From Caprella mutica (taxonomy: Eukaryota; Arthropoda; Malacostraca; Amphipoda; Caprellidae): a DNA stretch of 64,000 nucleotides. The position numbers and the translations under genes are program-made. The notes beneath the pieces were generated by a model. That model saw only the letters and a list, made by a program, of their open reading frames with translations. It made no database searches and was not told the origin of the DNA. Numbering within the stretch: position 1 is the stretch's first letter; every line of letters starts with the position of its first letter. The stretch spans positions 1 through 64,000 of the forward strand of contig CANNZV010000331.1 of assembly GCA_947561585.1 (NCBI GenBank), given 5' to 3'. Below are positions 25,647-38,571 of the stretch, one piece after another.

Positions 25647-26787
25647 CGTGGACCGACAGTTGGGCCCAGGGCAATTGGGCCCCGACAATTGGGCCCGCCG
25701 AAAATTGGGCCCAATAAAATTGGGCCCCATGACAATTGGGCCTACGACAATTGGGCCCCGAGACAATTATATTATTTTCCAATTTTTTTCAGAGTTTACT
25801 GTATTAACTGAATTAAAAACCCTTGCTACTGTAATAACTGGGTTGGTGACAATATTCGTTTTGTATAAAAATATAGTCTTGAGCATATTTAAAATAAAGA
25901 AAAATCCTCACATGAAAAAATATAAAAATATTCTTGTTTTAAAAAATAATTATAATACTATTATTCTTTTAAACTATAATAATTTTCTGTTCCGAGATAG
26001 GTCATGTTAGCAACAAATTTCCTAGTTACAGTTCCTATATATAGTGAAATCTTGAGAAGTAAATGAGTTAGGATGTAGCCAATAGAATATAAGAATTTAG
26101 CTATTTTAGATGAAGCAAAAAAAGAAAACAAGGATGTAGGTATTTTAGACATGCCGGAATTACTGGAACATACAAATTGAATTAAAATTAACGTGAATTA
26201 TTTGAATGCTGTTCAGCGTTCAATATTGAAGAGGTTTATGAATTATTACTACAAAATGTATTCTCATAATCTCATTTTATCCAAACAACTGTTCAAACAA
26301 CTGTTCAATGTAACGTTTAACCTTAAAAATTTACCCATTTTTTTCTAAATATTTGTCTTTGTCAGACGATGAGCACTACACATTGGATCCATTTGACATG
26401 ATTCAAAATAATAAGACTTATTTAAATACTTCAAAGATTTCCATTACATTGAAACATGAGATTAGCATCCAAATGTGAATTAAGAGGTTTGCTAACATAT
26501 ACCTTATCAAGTATATGAATCGAATTAAAAAATATAAACATATCTTTTGAGAATATAAAGCATATTTCAAAGATAATATTGTCACTTCCCTAGTAAAAAC
26601 GAGGTAATATTCCTATATTGTGTCTTCTACCCAATTTTTTTCTGGGCTTAAATGTTTTGGGGCCCAATTGTCGTGGGCCCAATTGTCCTGGGGCCCAATT
26701 GTCCGGGCCCCAATTGTCGTTTGGCCCAATTGCCATGGGCCCAACAGTCGGGGCCCAATTGTCCTGGGCCCAACTGTTGGTGCACCA
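25647..26787 (-). mobile_element. Foldback-like element 2, CAATTGGGCC family, copy B
   Basis: The left array (25650-25768) has about eight units. The right array (26650-26787) has about nine inverted units. The tips read inward CGTGGACCGACAGTTGGG and TGGTGCACCAACAGTTGGG. A perfect 8-bp target duplication TAATAAAA is at 25639-25646 and 26788-26795. The core is the reverse complement of copy A: for example GAAGTGACA with ATCTTTGAAATATG at 15091-15118 corresponds to 26550-26590, and CAATGTAACGTT near 26310 to AACGTTACATTG near 15293. Indels show that the copies have aged independently. Reading frames across the arrays are artefacts of the repeat. Confidence 0.92.
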
Positions 26788-26795
26788 TAATAAAA

Positions 26796-29193
26796 TACGA
26801 CTGTACTGTCATTTTAACTTCTGCTTTCACCATTCAGTGTTATATTGGTAATGTAGAAAAGAAAGTAGACACAAGGTACAATCAGTCAAAAAATCAGTCA
26901 CAAACAAAGTCACCCAGACTACCAGTTTGTGAATTGAATAATGAATAGTGTGAGTGTACAGAGAAAGCGCAAAAACCTAATGCAAAAGTAAAGCAACGTA
27001 ACGAGAGTTTTACATCTTCTTGTAATAACACTCAGACTTGACAGTTTTTGAGTCTAATGACTTCTGGTCTCTTTTATTCTCCTGTGAGGAAAGTTTCTTA
27101 TGTAGCTTTTATGAGATGAATAATGAGTGAATTTTTAAGAAAAGTATAGCTAAATATACTGCTTATTCTTAGAAATTTTGCCCCTTGCTCTAATAGAGGA
27201 GTTTATAATGGTATGTTCTACCAAAATATTTCAAATAATCTGCGCATTGTCATATTTGTAAATTTTATATTGAGAATATACACTATTTACCATCAATTAT
27301 CCATGTAATATTTATTTTGTACCCTTGCCCGTTGGTATTAGAAATCTATTTACAAGATTCCAATGCTCTATCGAACTATAATCTAAAAAGTTCAAATTAT
27401 GGTTGGAAAAACTAATATTCTTCAGGAAATCTGAAAATGAAATTAAAAGTTCAGGTCTACAAAGATAGTTAATGAAAACCTTTTTTACATTAAATCTATT
27501 TCTAGGGTCTGAATTGGAGTTCAAAAATAGATTATAGATCACTAATATGAGCTCAAATGAGATTTCAGAAAAGGAATAATATATGATTTTTATATATTGA
27601 AGTATGGGATTTAGGATATCATCTTATTTTTCCAGATTTATAAACAGGACACACAGAATGTTTTCCGAAGATTTTATTCAAGATAATTAAATCTGACAAA
27701 CTAAAAAGTATATAATGACAATTAATATATAGAGCGATGAATATAACATGTATGAATAATTTGGAAATAATATTAGTGTTCAATCTACTTATTTACATGA
27801 ATAAATGTTGATAAAGATATTAATTTGTGCATCGATAATGAAAAATCTACCTTCCATATACTAGATCCTCAAATTGACACACATATTAAGTTGCATTCTA
27901 GTTCTAAAGTTAATTACAACTCGCACATCTAATATTCACCAATTTATAGTTATAATTTAAACAGTAAATGCATTTTTTATATTATTCAAATAAAAAGGGA
28001 ACTGCAAGCCAGACTAAATTTCTCCCCAAAGTCACGTTCAACTCATCTTATTATCATCAAACTTTGCATGAAATGTGTCATTTTTTCACTCGAACCACAG
28101 AAGGAAACTCTATCGAGCTATTCATTATTTACATGGGGTTATTTTTGCTCTTTTAAAGACTAAATGAGAATATTTATACCAGAGAGGAAAAGGTGGTTTG
28201 GCTGTTGAAGAATAAGAAATACTCAATTTTCGAGTTCTTAACCAGAATTTTTATATGTGCATTTGTAGATGATATGAATCATTATTTATTTAATTCAGAG
28301 TGTTATCTTTCTAAATGAAGGCTAAAAATTCTTCACAATAATACCTACTTCCATATCTTTAAAATGAAAATGGGATTATCAATCATATAATTAAATGAAA
28401 TATACAAATAAAATCTAATTTTCATGATTTAAGTTACTTAAATCACATTCATACAATCCATGATTTTATTGTAAGTGTAAAATATTTTATTGCACAAACT
28501 TCGTATAAAGAGTTTAGCTTGTTTTATTTAGGTTGAAAAGTTAATTTGATATCTGTATTGAAACTTGAAACAGTTTCCAGGATTTCTGGAAATTTATGAT
28601 CTATTACAAGTATAAAAAAGTAGAGGAAGGCTGGTTAAAAATTATAACTCCCATGTCGTAAAAAAAAGTCACAAAAGGAAAGATATAGAAAATGTTCGAA
28701 ATTTACAAAAGGACTTATAGGACTAGTTAGTGAATTGAAGTAGTGATATAAAAATTAGATGACAAATAGGATAATGGATTCATCTAACATTTTTGACTAA
28801 AAAGCCTTAGTAATTGGTAGATTGTAAGTATGCGTTTTTCGCTCAACATAACATCAGCATTCAGCATCTTAATTAAGTATCGATGAAATACACTATGATT
28901 ACGTTAACTAAACGTATGCTACTGGCACTTACATTCTAATACTTCACAAGATCTTCACATAGCTTATACGTAATTATGCATGGGATATCACTCAATAAAA
29001 CTTTCTAGGAATAACTTGTACATACTGTACTTCGTATACAGATTTATGTATGGGCACTAGGTTCAGATCATGGAGCTCAAGATGAATTACTCTCATCTAT
29101 GAATTTTCAATGGAGACTGCATGTGAATTCTAGAGATGTTAACTACAATAACTACCTAGGAACTGAATCGTTCTCGGTACAAAGCTTACTTTT
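26796..29193. other. AT-rich spacer, no gene seen
   Basis: No array, inverted-repeat element or recognisable coding segment. Frames at 27312-27542 (minus) and 27968-28156 (plus) lack domain or splice evidence. Confidence 0.55.
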
Positions 29194-29195
29194 TA

Positions 29196-29372
29196 AAGGC
29201 TTCTTCACACATGTCAGGGATCCGTCCGGGACGTCACCGGTCTGTCACCTCTCAGTGATTCAGTGTCAGTGAAAAAATATATCGTTACCTTAATTGAACA
29301 TATTTACACAGTACCGGCTCCTCTCAGTGATAAAAATCACTGACGGATCACGGACATGTGTGAAGTAGCCTT
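29196..29372. mobile_element. MITE with 30-bp terminal inverted repeats
   Basis: The ends AAGGCTTCTTCACACATGTC and, read inward from the right, AAGGCTACTTCACACATGTC match apart from one base, then diverge slightly (AGGGATCCGTC against CGTGATCCGTC). TA lies outside both tips (29194-29195 and 29373-29374). The element is 177 bp, GC-richer than its surroundings and non-coding, with inner repeats of CTCTCAGTGAT. The superfamily is unclear; a TA target would fit Tc1/mariner. Confidence 0.82.
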
Positions 29373-29374
29373 TA

Positions 29375-32300
29375 TGGTAATGTACTAATGAGATACTAAA
29401 TCATGACATAACAACATCATTTACCAGATATTAAACTGAAGAATTTTCTCAAAATGTTGAATAGTTCAATAATTTCAAGATGTATATTCATATCTATATT
29501 ATGTTTCAAATATTTTCTATCAATAAAATAGTTTATATTTTACCGAATTTTCTATTTTAATTTCCATAGTGTTGAATTTCAATTCAATCATTTAACATAA
29601 AAACCGTAGTTTTTCATATTTTAGGATATTTCATTTATACATGAATTATTTATTTCATTTATCGTATCGCTTATATTGTACCAAATACTGAACTGAATAA
29701 TTTGTAACCAATTCAATTAAGTGTCTAGAGTTTTTTTTTCTGTTTTTAGGAGCCATTATCGAAGTGGTAATAGGCTATAAATTTAGGCAATAGCAATGAA
29801 TTTAATATCAGTAGTTGTAAAGATCCTGTGAAATTAATTGTAAAATATTTATTCAATGTACTGTTTCCTAGAAAAGTTTATAATTCTATAAGTTTCCTAT
29901 CATTGTATGTATATTAATTATTACAAACAATCATAAAATAATCCTATTTAAATTGTACTACATATTTGTATTACTCATATAACATATTTATGGAATCTGG
30001 ACATTTACGTTTGTTTTTAAACTTCGAACTAAACCTACATAGAGCAATTGATACGTGAAAATTAAACTACTAATTAATTAAATTTTTTAAACTTTATACA
30101 AACTCTTCATTTATAAAAATTCTATTATTCAAAAATCAAGTTATCATAAACAGGTATAGTTTATATTCCATTAAATTTATTAATCACTTTCAATGTTATT
30201 GTAATTCATAAAAATTAATATAGTCTTGTGTATTATTTACTTTTTAATATTTAATAAAAAATGAGGAGGAAAAAATTTACCGGAACTCTAGTGTTCTATA
30301 TTATTCATAATATAGGAAAATATACCTATATTTCTAAGTCTATATCTCAATTGTTAATTTTACAATTGTAAATCATAGTCTTTAAAATGAAACTATCATA
30401 AAAATTGCAGCCACGTACGAAATATCCTTAAACAAAATCAATATCAATATTGGCTTCAGCCAGACCACCTTTTCAGATAATCTATTCTGGAATAACCACC
30501 AGACGGGAATGAATATTCCAGTCTTCTCAGAGAATCAGACACATGGATCCCAAACAGTGGAGTTTGGGTTAAACTGCAATAATGAATGTACAGACGAATG
30601 ACGTCATTACACTCAATGATTTGCTCTAATTGGAGAAACCTAATGGCGCTCTTTACTTTCAATTGGGAGAATTAGTGTGTAATTGACTTTAAATCTAAGT
30701 CATTTACTTGTCTATATGTATGTATATTATGTACATATACAATGAAATATAATGTATTGATATTTAGATTATTTGTTTTACTCATTTTATAATTTATATA
30801 CTATATTTAATTATAATAATATATAATATAAAATAATATATTAAATTATAATTTTATATGGACTATACTGTAAACTATAAAAATCCTTTTAAATTATCTA
30901 AGCAAATTGAGGATAGAGCATATGCAATTTTTCCTTAAGATTATTAAAAACAAATCTCTTATTAAAGTCGAAAAGGTTGACACTATATGTTACCTAAATA
31001 TAATTATATTAGCTATTATCCTTGACTTGAACTAGCTTTATTAAAATATATATCTAGCACCATCTTCACTGACTATAAACACTCAAATATCGAACTAATG
31101 TCATGATGATGCTTCCAAAAAAAAAATTTATACCCCACATTATAAAGATTAACTAGAAAAACTAGCACACATTAAGAAAAGACTGTGTTTTATGAAACCT
31201 CAGTCTCTGAAAACTAGGTTTCGGAATATTTGGTCTCATTTAATAATGATTTTTATTAAAGAACAATAAAAGAAAAAGTTAAAATTATGAATACTAAAAT
31301 GTGTAGTATATATGTATATTTAAGAAGAATAACATAACTAACCGTTGTAAAATGATATGTAACAATAGTAATTTTGATATGTTTCACATTTATTTAATAG
31401 GAGATTTGAGCTGAATATTTGGTCTCGGAATTTTAGGTTTCGGAACTTTCGGTCTCAGGTATAAATAAGATATATAAGTTTGATTTATCGGGGGCATGGC
31501 GCTTCCTGAGCCATTCTGCAAGGTCTCTAAAAACTACAACAAACTAGCGAATATAACTTACTGCATGATGGTCATTTTGTATATTTCCGATACAAAAACT
31601 TCCGTGTAGAAGTTTCATGAAAACTTCAAAATTGGATAGGTTTCTATTAATAAATGTCTCGTATATCAAAATAATTCCTCTCTGAAAAATAGAAATACAA
31701 ATAATATTCTACTAGGTATGAACTCATTAGCTGAAGATCATTCATAGAATATATATTCACATTCAATACAAATAATATTCCAAATAGGTATGAAGTCTTT
31801 CTGTGACTATCATTCATTTAATATTAATTTTGAGTAAAAAAAAAACATTGCATTGAGAAAATAATATTGGCAATGAGGTGATGAATTTTTCTACCCTGTA
31901 CGTAAATGTGCAAAGTTTGACGTCATACCATACACTCTGATGTTGACAATATTGATGTAATAAGAATCAACTCTCATATCACTGATATTGCTTGACATGA
32001 ATTGAATTCATATATCATACCTGCAAAATTATAACTCTGAATTTGTTCATTGAATTTCCTTGTCACGATTCGGTTCAATTCCAGTTTGCTGATTCCTATT
32101 CCTGTGGCAATGGATATAAATCACTAGCAGTTCTAGCGGTCATCATTCAGAATATTAACTTCATAACCTTTTTTACGTGTGATGAGTAGCAAGTGACTTC
32201 AGTTATGGCTTTTGAACAGAATTCACCAAGAGGATAGGCAAAATAAGTACCAAATTAATAAATGAAAAAATATTAATTTGTGTGATAATTGTTCATGTTG

Positions 32301-33187
32301 TAATTTTCTTCGTTATTCCATCTTCCTAATGAAGCACTGGCGTTAAATATTTACACCTTTATAACCTCCACGTCAAAGGGTGAGTAATTAGAATCAGGTA
32401 ATAAATTAGTGAATAAGAGTGTCGTAACTCGTGTGATTTACATGATATTGTAATTGCTCATGATTGCAGTTTTGGACACATTGAATTTATTGTGATTGCT
32501 TGTGAATATTGAAAGTAATTATGCGATCTATGCATTTTGTCTAATTACTAAAAATGCAATACTTTCAATGATATGATTTATACTATGCGAATATATATTA
32601 ATTAATATATTAATTTATATTTAATTAATGGATACAAAAAAGGGATATTCTCTTAACATTATTACTTCAAAAATTAGTATATGCCTATTTATTTTGACAT
32701 TGAAAATTCAAAGTAAAGTAACTATATATTTATATTTACATAGTTTACATATTTTATCCCGAGGTAAATTCAATGAAATTTCACTGAACAAAGCGTATTG
32801 CAAATTTAAAATAAAACACAGTCATTATTAATGACAAAAAAGAAAGGCTTGTTAGTTTGATGAATTTTTTCAGGAGTGAACAGAAAATAAAATATATGTC
32901 AGTGAACAAAGGAGTAAATATAGGTATATTGGGTACATTCTTCTTTGTGTTATATGATCAGTTAAATATAAGTAATTTAACTATAGTGGCTAGATTTTTT
33001 TAATTCTTCATAATAAATGTGATTTAATACCTACAATTTTTATGTATATTGACTGACATTTTGATTAAAATAAATGAACCAGCAATTGTAAAATTTATCT
33101 TGATAATGCACTAACATTTTTGAAATTTTTTTTTATTTATTATCTCAAAAGATATAAATTAGCATGGGGAAACATAACAATACTTGC
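29375..33187. other. AT-rich spacer, few features
   Basis: The minus-strand frame at 30456-30662 is GC-richer and contains a perfect TGACGTCA (CRE-like palindrome) near 30599-30606, but shows no domain. At 31197-31240 and 31405-31460 words such as AGGTTTCGGAATATTTGGTC recur in direct orientation; I cannot define an element. The rest is AT-rich and featureless. Confidence 0.5.
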
Positions 33188-33308
33188 ACACTCACAGTAC
33201 ACGGAAAGTGGACATTGATGTATGTTGTGACCCAATCTATCCTATATTTGTTTTTTATTCGCTGATCATGATCTATTTTGACACCCAGTGTCCGAGTACA
33301 GTGAGTGT
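33188..33308. mobile_element. Small MITE, family ACACTCACAGTAC, copy 2
   Basis: The left end is ACACTCACAGTACACGGAAA. The right end CCGAGTACAGTGAGTGT is its imperfect complement. It shares both tips with the element at 11249-11353, while the inner parts differ. Non-coding, about 121 bp. Confidence 0.75.
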
Positions 33309-35798
33309 CCAAATACTATGACAACTACCTGGTCATTTGTTCATATTATTTCCCTATAAATTATTTAGTCTAATAATGTTATTCATTAACAATTAATTTT
33401 CTAAGATAATATTCTAACCTTAATAAAGTATTATTAAGATGAACTAAATCTGCCTTTGGTATTTTGCAGATCACTCGTTACACATTTTATTATTTTATTA
33501 TTCGATGAAATAATTAGTAATGAAGATCAAAGTGTTGGTCAGATTTTAAATCAAAAAAGGGTGAGCATGAGTTTGATCAAAGTTTAAATGTATCTAATAT
33601 TTACCGTTTATATAATTACTGGAATAATAAATAGTAAAGATGACGTTTTTGATGTTAATGTTCGTAACTACAGTATGAAACAATACAATATAACAGAAAA
33701 TAAATAGGAATTTTATGGCTGGGTATGCACAAGTTTATTAAGTTATACTCAAAATTAGATAATATTATTAAGGGTAGATAGTGTTGATAATTACCAGATG
33801 AACATTTCAATAAGTTAAAATTGCATCAAAATGTTAACAATTTCAATTCAATTCAAATCTGGAAATTGATGCTTTACTCTTCCAAAAAAGATTTTAAATT
33901 ATATAGTTAATAAAAGTATTGAGTATTTCTTCATGAGAAAGTTAGGCAGGATTTCATGGAGTTTTAGGTTTCGGTAACCAATAACTATAATCTCTTTCAT
34001 TCGAACAAAGCTATTCGAATTCCATTCCTAATTTTCCGAGACTTTACAAAGCGCTCAATTCATTTTTAGAATCATTAATTCGAAAAAGTTTATCATCAGA
34101 AGATAATGGATTAAAAGTGATTAAAAGTCATTAGTAGAAACATGGAAACTTTTTGACGAAAACTCGGTGGCTAATTGCAGAAGAAGCACATAAAATTACA
34201 CCAATTAAGGTATTTATTAATTTATTAGAAGTGTTATTTACATAATCCTGCACTCTTAATATTAAAATAATTTTCACTTTTAATTTGTGAACTAATTGAT
34301 TATCAGGTTTGATTAGATATTATGTTTACGTACATATGTATATTTATCAAAATCCAAAAAATGATTGATTTCGTTACTGTGATGCATGATAATCGGTAAT
34401 TTAAAAAAAAATTAAATCCAGAAAATAGGATGAAAGTGTAACCCCCTATATGTTTGCAGCGTACAAAAATTAATATTTCATAAAATTTATGTATATAGGA
34501 CAGAAATATGGAATTGAAATTCAATATTTGGAAATAGGCAAATGAAAATTTCAGATTTCACCTTAAGCACCAGTTCTGTCATATTGGTTTAGTTTCGGGT
34601 TTGTAAGATAGGAGTTCGAAATGTGAATATTCATGATGTCTTCACGATGTTAATTGGACATATGAAACACACTGCAATGAGATACAACATTTCTGTCACA
34701 AATGGAATATTCACTATGAATTGCAATGATTGGTAATAAATATAGTATTTATGCATGTGATACGACGCTCAATGAAACAAAACACTATTGATTATCATTT
34801 AAACTATAAAACAGTATAAATGTCATTTTTTGTACGTTTCTTATTTCTAAGTCATTTCCCATTCCAGTATATTTTTCGTATATAAAATCTTAAAAAAAAA
34901 AAAATTTGCTACATACGGCGAAAGAAAAGTCAAACCAGTAAATTCAAGGCAAAAATAGATTGTATCATCATATTAATATTATCATTAATATTAGTCATTT
35001 ATTAATATCATATACAATACTACGTAACTTGCATTTTCACTCTGTCGAATTAAACCTTATGCTGGTTAATCACAAGCTGTACATTTTTCTCTACACATGT
35101 AGCAGAACAGCAGAAAGAAAGGTTGTGTGAACGGTCTTTATCAGTTGAGGTATTTAGATTTTCAATCTCAAGCTGATTTTCTCCCTATCACCAATACAAC
35201 AGCGATATTAATTGTAAGATGAGGTCATATAGTACTTCTTGTTATATTTATTTCATTTTGAATATATTATTTTATCTTTTTTTAAAAGTGGTGGTTTTTG
35301 ACCGATGCCTTTTTTCTACGTTTTTTATTTTGACCAGGAGGTTTTCGATAGGGAGGTGAGGATTATTGTACAGGGTTTTAAGACTGGGAGGTTGTTGTCC
35401 TTTTACATTGAGAGATTTTAACCACAGAGAATTTTGTCCTACAATCCAAAACAGCAACTTGTTAGCAAAGAGCGAAAAAATTGAATGTGTTGTCTGCCAG
35501 TCTATCCCTTCCACACCTCATCTAACCATTGTTGTAAGAGCACATGTGCAGTTTCATGTTAAAAAGGAATTAATATTAACTTGTTCAATACGTAAACTTT
35601 GAAATAAACTACCACAATAAGAATATTTTTAATTCTATCAGAATAAAATTTCAATGACTTGAGCTACCTCTAAATATTGTCCGAATGTCTCAGGATATTG
35701 TCTGAGTTATTTTTTCATCGGTACGAATTATTTAACAAATGACAATCTAAAAGTAAAATCTTTGTATTTTTATTGTCACCCAAATGGGCATTGTCGCA
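33309..35798. other. AT-rich spacer, no gene seen
   Basis: The overlapping frames at 35272-35514 (minus) and 35366-35602 (plus) are longer than most but show no domain, and neither has splice or start context. The stretch 35540-35640 is plain AT-rich sequence. Confidence 0.5.
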
Positions 35799-35924
35799 GG
35801 GGTGGAATTAACCGGGGTGGAATTAACCGAGGTGGAATATACCTGGGGTGGAATATACCGGGGTGGAATATACCGGGGTGGAATTTACGGGGTGGAATTT
35901 ACGGGGTGGAATATACCTAGAACC
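35799..35924. repeat. Solo foldback-type array (GGGGTGGAATATACC)n
   Basis: Eight units of 14-17 bp, of the GGGGTGGAATATACCG type. The right end CCTAGAACC, read inward as GGTTCTAGGTATATTCCACC, matches the tip consensus of the full foldback elements in this window. No inverted partner is visible on either side, so it is a one-armed or decayed member, or one arm deleted by recombination. Confidence 0.8.
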
Positions 35925-36617
35925 AATGTAAATATAAATGGAGCTGTCAAATTCTCATGAATTGAACGAATAAATTATTTCAGCTGCAAAATTTAAGTAT
36001 CATATTTATAATAATCTTATTGTCATTAAAGTAATTCCATTTCACGAATATGTCCCTGTATTTTTCATAGCTTTTTATCAACAGAAAGGAAATAAAATTG
36101 GTTTCCACAATCTCCTGCAACCTTCCGTTTAAATTTGTCTTTCTGGCAAATCTGAAATTTGATGAAATGAGCCAGAAAATTTGAGTCTCTGACCACCCTT
36201 GAAACTGCCAGTAGGAAAGATAGACCAAATGGGAGAGAGAAACATCTTATAATCAATTGGTGGTAAATTTGGAAAGAGAACTGAAGATGAAGTGAGTGAT
36301 TTGATGATTTTATTTCTAATCACAGAGAGTAACATTGATTAAAGGCAACATTGTTAGGATATTGGGACGATGTTATAAAAATATTGAGATAATTTTAAAT
36401 CATTATAATAAACGATGAATATTCCTGAGGTAAATTAGAGACAGCTTTTTTATACTTACACCGAAGTCTTTGAAAAAATTTATTGTGAATTGTCTATAGG
36501 AAGAACAATACTATGCACAAAGGTACATATTAATATCGGAAAATTTGCTGAAAATTAATTCTAAAAATAAATCCCTGTTAAAAATAAGCATATTGAATGC
36601 ACAAACGATCAGAGAAC
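35925..36617. other. AT-rich spacer, no gene seen
   Basis: Three overlapping minus-strand frames (35980-36335) carry no recognisable domain, and none is preferred. Confidence 0.5.
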
Positions 36618-37113
36618 TTGCCATATGTCCGCAAAATAATCTACAGCGCCTACTTTCAATTTTGTTGAAGTAAAAGTAATAACCCAATTGAAAATAACAG
36701 CAGGTTCGATGCAGCGGTTATGCCGATTGGGGCAGTCAGCACGACAGTTAGGGAGCAGCAAGAGCGCAGCGTTGGGGCCAAACTTACTGATTTGAGGGCT
36801 ATTTATACTCCGACGTAACTGTGCAGAACTACTCTGGGCACCTGCTCCTATTTGCCTAGCGCTCTGCCTAACTATGGATGCACGGCCCGTAGCCACGACT
36901 GTAATATTATATGGTGCTAGTTCGGTATGCGATCTGGGAGATTTATGTGATCGGATAATGCAATAGTATTTTTATTTTAATATTATTTTATCTAAAATAT
37001 TATTTATCTAAAATATTATTTATTTAAATATTATTCATTTGGATAATATTTATTTAAATATTATTTATTTAAATATTATCTATTATTTAAATTGTTTGAA
37101 TATTTCTATTATT

Positions 37114-37536
37114 GGAGCACGTAAAGTTAAGGGACCACAGTCCGTTATATTTACTAGCTTCATTTCTGGTCCGTTAACTTTACTTGGATAAATTATTGAA
37201 TAATTGAACAATAATTGGAACAAGAAAATAATTTTGGAATAATAGATACCACATTAAAGGATTTGAGCATAATGTTTATCCATCTTTTTAATACTCGTTC
37301 TTCACAACTTCAAAATGGATCACGTTTTTTATCAATTCCTTCAATTGTTAAAATATGCAAAATTAATGGATAATCAATAATATTATTATTTAAAAGGTTG
37401 TATATTTGAAAAATGCTAAAGCAAATATTGTTTAAAACTAAAAAACAAGTTTTCTGGTCCATTAACTTTACTAGTTTAATTTTTGGTCCGTTACATTTAC
37501 CAGCTTCATTTCTGGTCCGTTAACTTTACTTGCTCC
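37114..37536. mobile_element. Foldback-like element 3 (TTAACTTTAC / GGTCC arrays)
   Basis: The tips read inward GGAGCACGTAAAGTTAAGGG and GGAGCAAGTAAAGTTAACGG. The left side (37114-37190) has two units and the right side (37450-37536) three, each near 30-35 bp, with TTCATTTCTGGTCCGTTAAC and TTTACTNG words. The flanks CTATTATT (37106-37113) and CTATAATT (37537-37544) form an 8-bp target duplication with one mismatch. The core of about 260 bp is AT-rich and non-coding. Confidence 0.78.
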
Positions 37537-37779
37537 CTATAATTTATTAAATATTCTTTATTCTTTATTTATTTTTTAATATTCATCGGTTTCTTGTCTG
37601 ATATTGTCTCAATTCATTAGTAAAAAAGTTAAAAATCATAATCTTTTTTTACATGGAAACAAAATTTAAATGTATTTTGTATCGTGTATAACTATTTGTT
37701 AATAAATTCTATACAGATCGCATACCGAACTAGACAATGACGCTCAGATCGCATACCAAACTAGCACCTATTATATTAC

Positions 37780-38571
37780 GGTGTACGGATAACTGCCATG
37801 CGGACAACTGCCATAGTGGACAACTGCCATGCGACAAACTGCCATAGTGGACAACTGCCATGCGGACAAGTGCCATGCCCTATTTTTTAATTTTATTTTG
37901 AGTGATCTGTAATGTGCTTGTAAACTTAACCTTTCATGGAATTAATTTGTTGTGAAGTATATTATTATTTTAACCTAAAATTAAGTATAATAATATTAAT
38001 CGTATAGTCCGAAATTGTGCATGAAGAAGTATAAAAATTATTATTGACGGTAGATTCAGAATTTAAATTCATTTCTTTTTAAAATCATATTTGACCCATT
38101 TAGCTCCTTAAACAATCAATAGGTTGACAAAAAGTGGAAAATCTATAAATGCAAAACTTTCTTTCAAACATTTCAAAATACAAAGAATAGTACAAACACA
38201 AGCTTTACAGGTTGTGTTTGTATCTATAGATTTCAATTTTTTTGTCAACAATTTGATTATTTAAGGCGTAAAATGTGAAAGAAAATGATTGTAACAAAGA
38301 AAGAAATCTAGTATTACTTCAATACTAATTTCAATGCTTCTTCATTCATACTAAAATTTTAGGTTAAAATAATAATAATTTTCACATCAAATTAATTCCA
38401 AGAAATGTTAGGTTTACAAGTGCTTTACAATTCACCCAAAATAGAATTATAATATTTTGCATGGCAGTTGTCTGCATGGCAGTTTGTCACATGGCAGTTT
38501 GTCGCATGGCAGTTGTCCACTATGGCAGTTGTCTGCATGGCAGTTGTCCGCATGACAGTTGTCCTAGAGCC
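37780..38571. mobile_element. Foldback-like element 4 (GGACAACTGCCATG arrays)
   Basis: The left array (37780-37880) has seven units of 13-16 bp (GGACAACTGCCATGC). The right array (38458-38571) has eight inverted units (GCATGGCAGTTGTCC). The target duplication TATATTAC is perfect (37772-37779 and 38572-38579), and the other arm of the host inverted repeat supplies the unfilled site. The tips read inward GGTGTACGGATAACTGCC and GGCTCTAGGACAACTGTC. The core is also self-complementary: TTGTAAACTTAAC with TTATTTTAACCTAAAATT at 37918-37983 pairs with AATTTTAGGTTAAAATAA and GTTAGGTTTACAA at 38354-38421, so nearly the whole 792 bp can fold back. Confidence 0.93.

Noticed and set aside
30599..30606. 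TGACGTCA as a functional CRE
   Set aside because: An 8-bp palindrome alone in 64 kb is weak evidence, and there is no promoter or gene beside it.
31197..31460. Repeated AGGTTTCGGAATATTTGGTC words as an extra foldback
   Set aside because: The copies are in direct, not inverted, orientation and no tip or target duplication fits.
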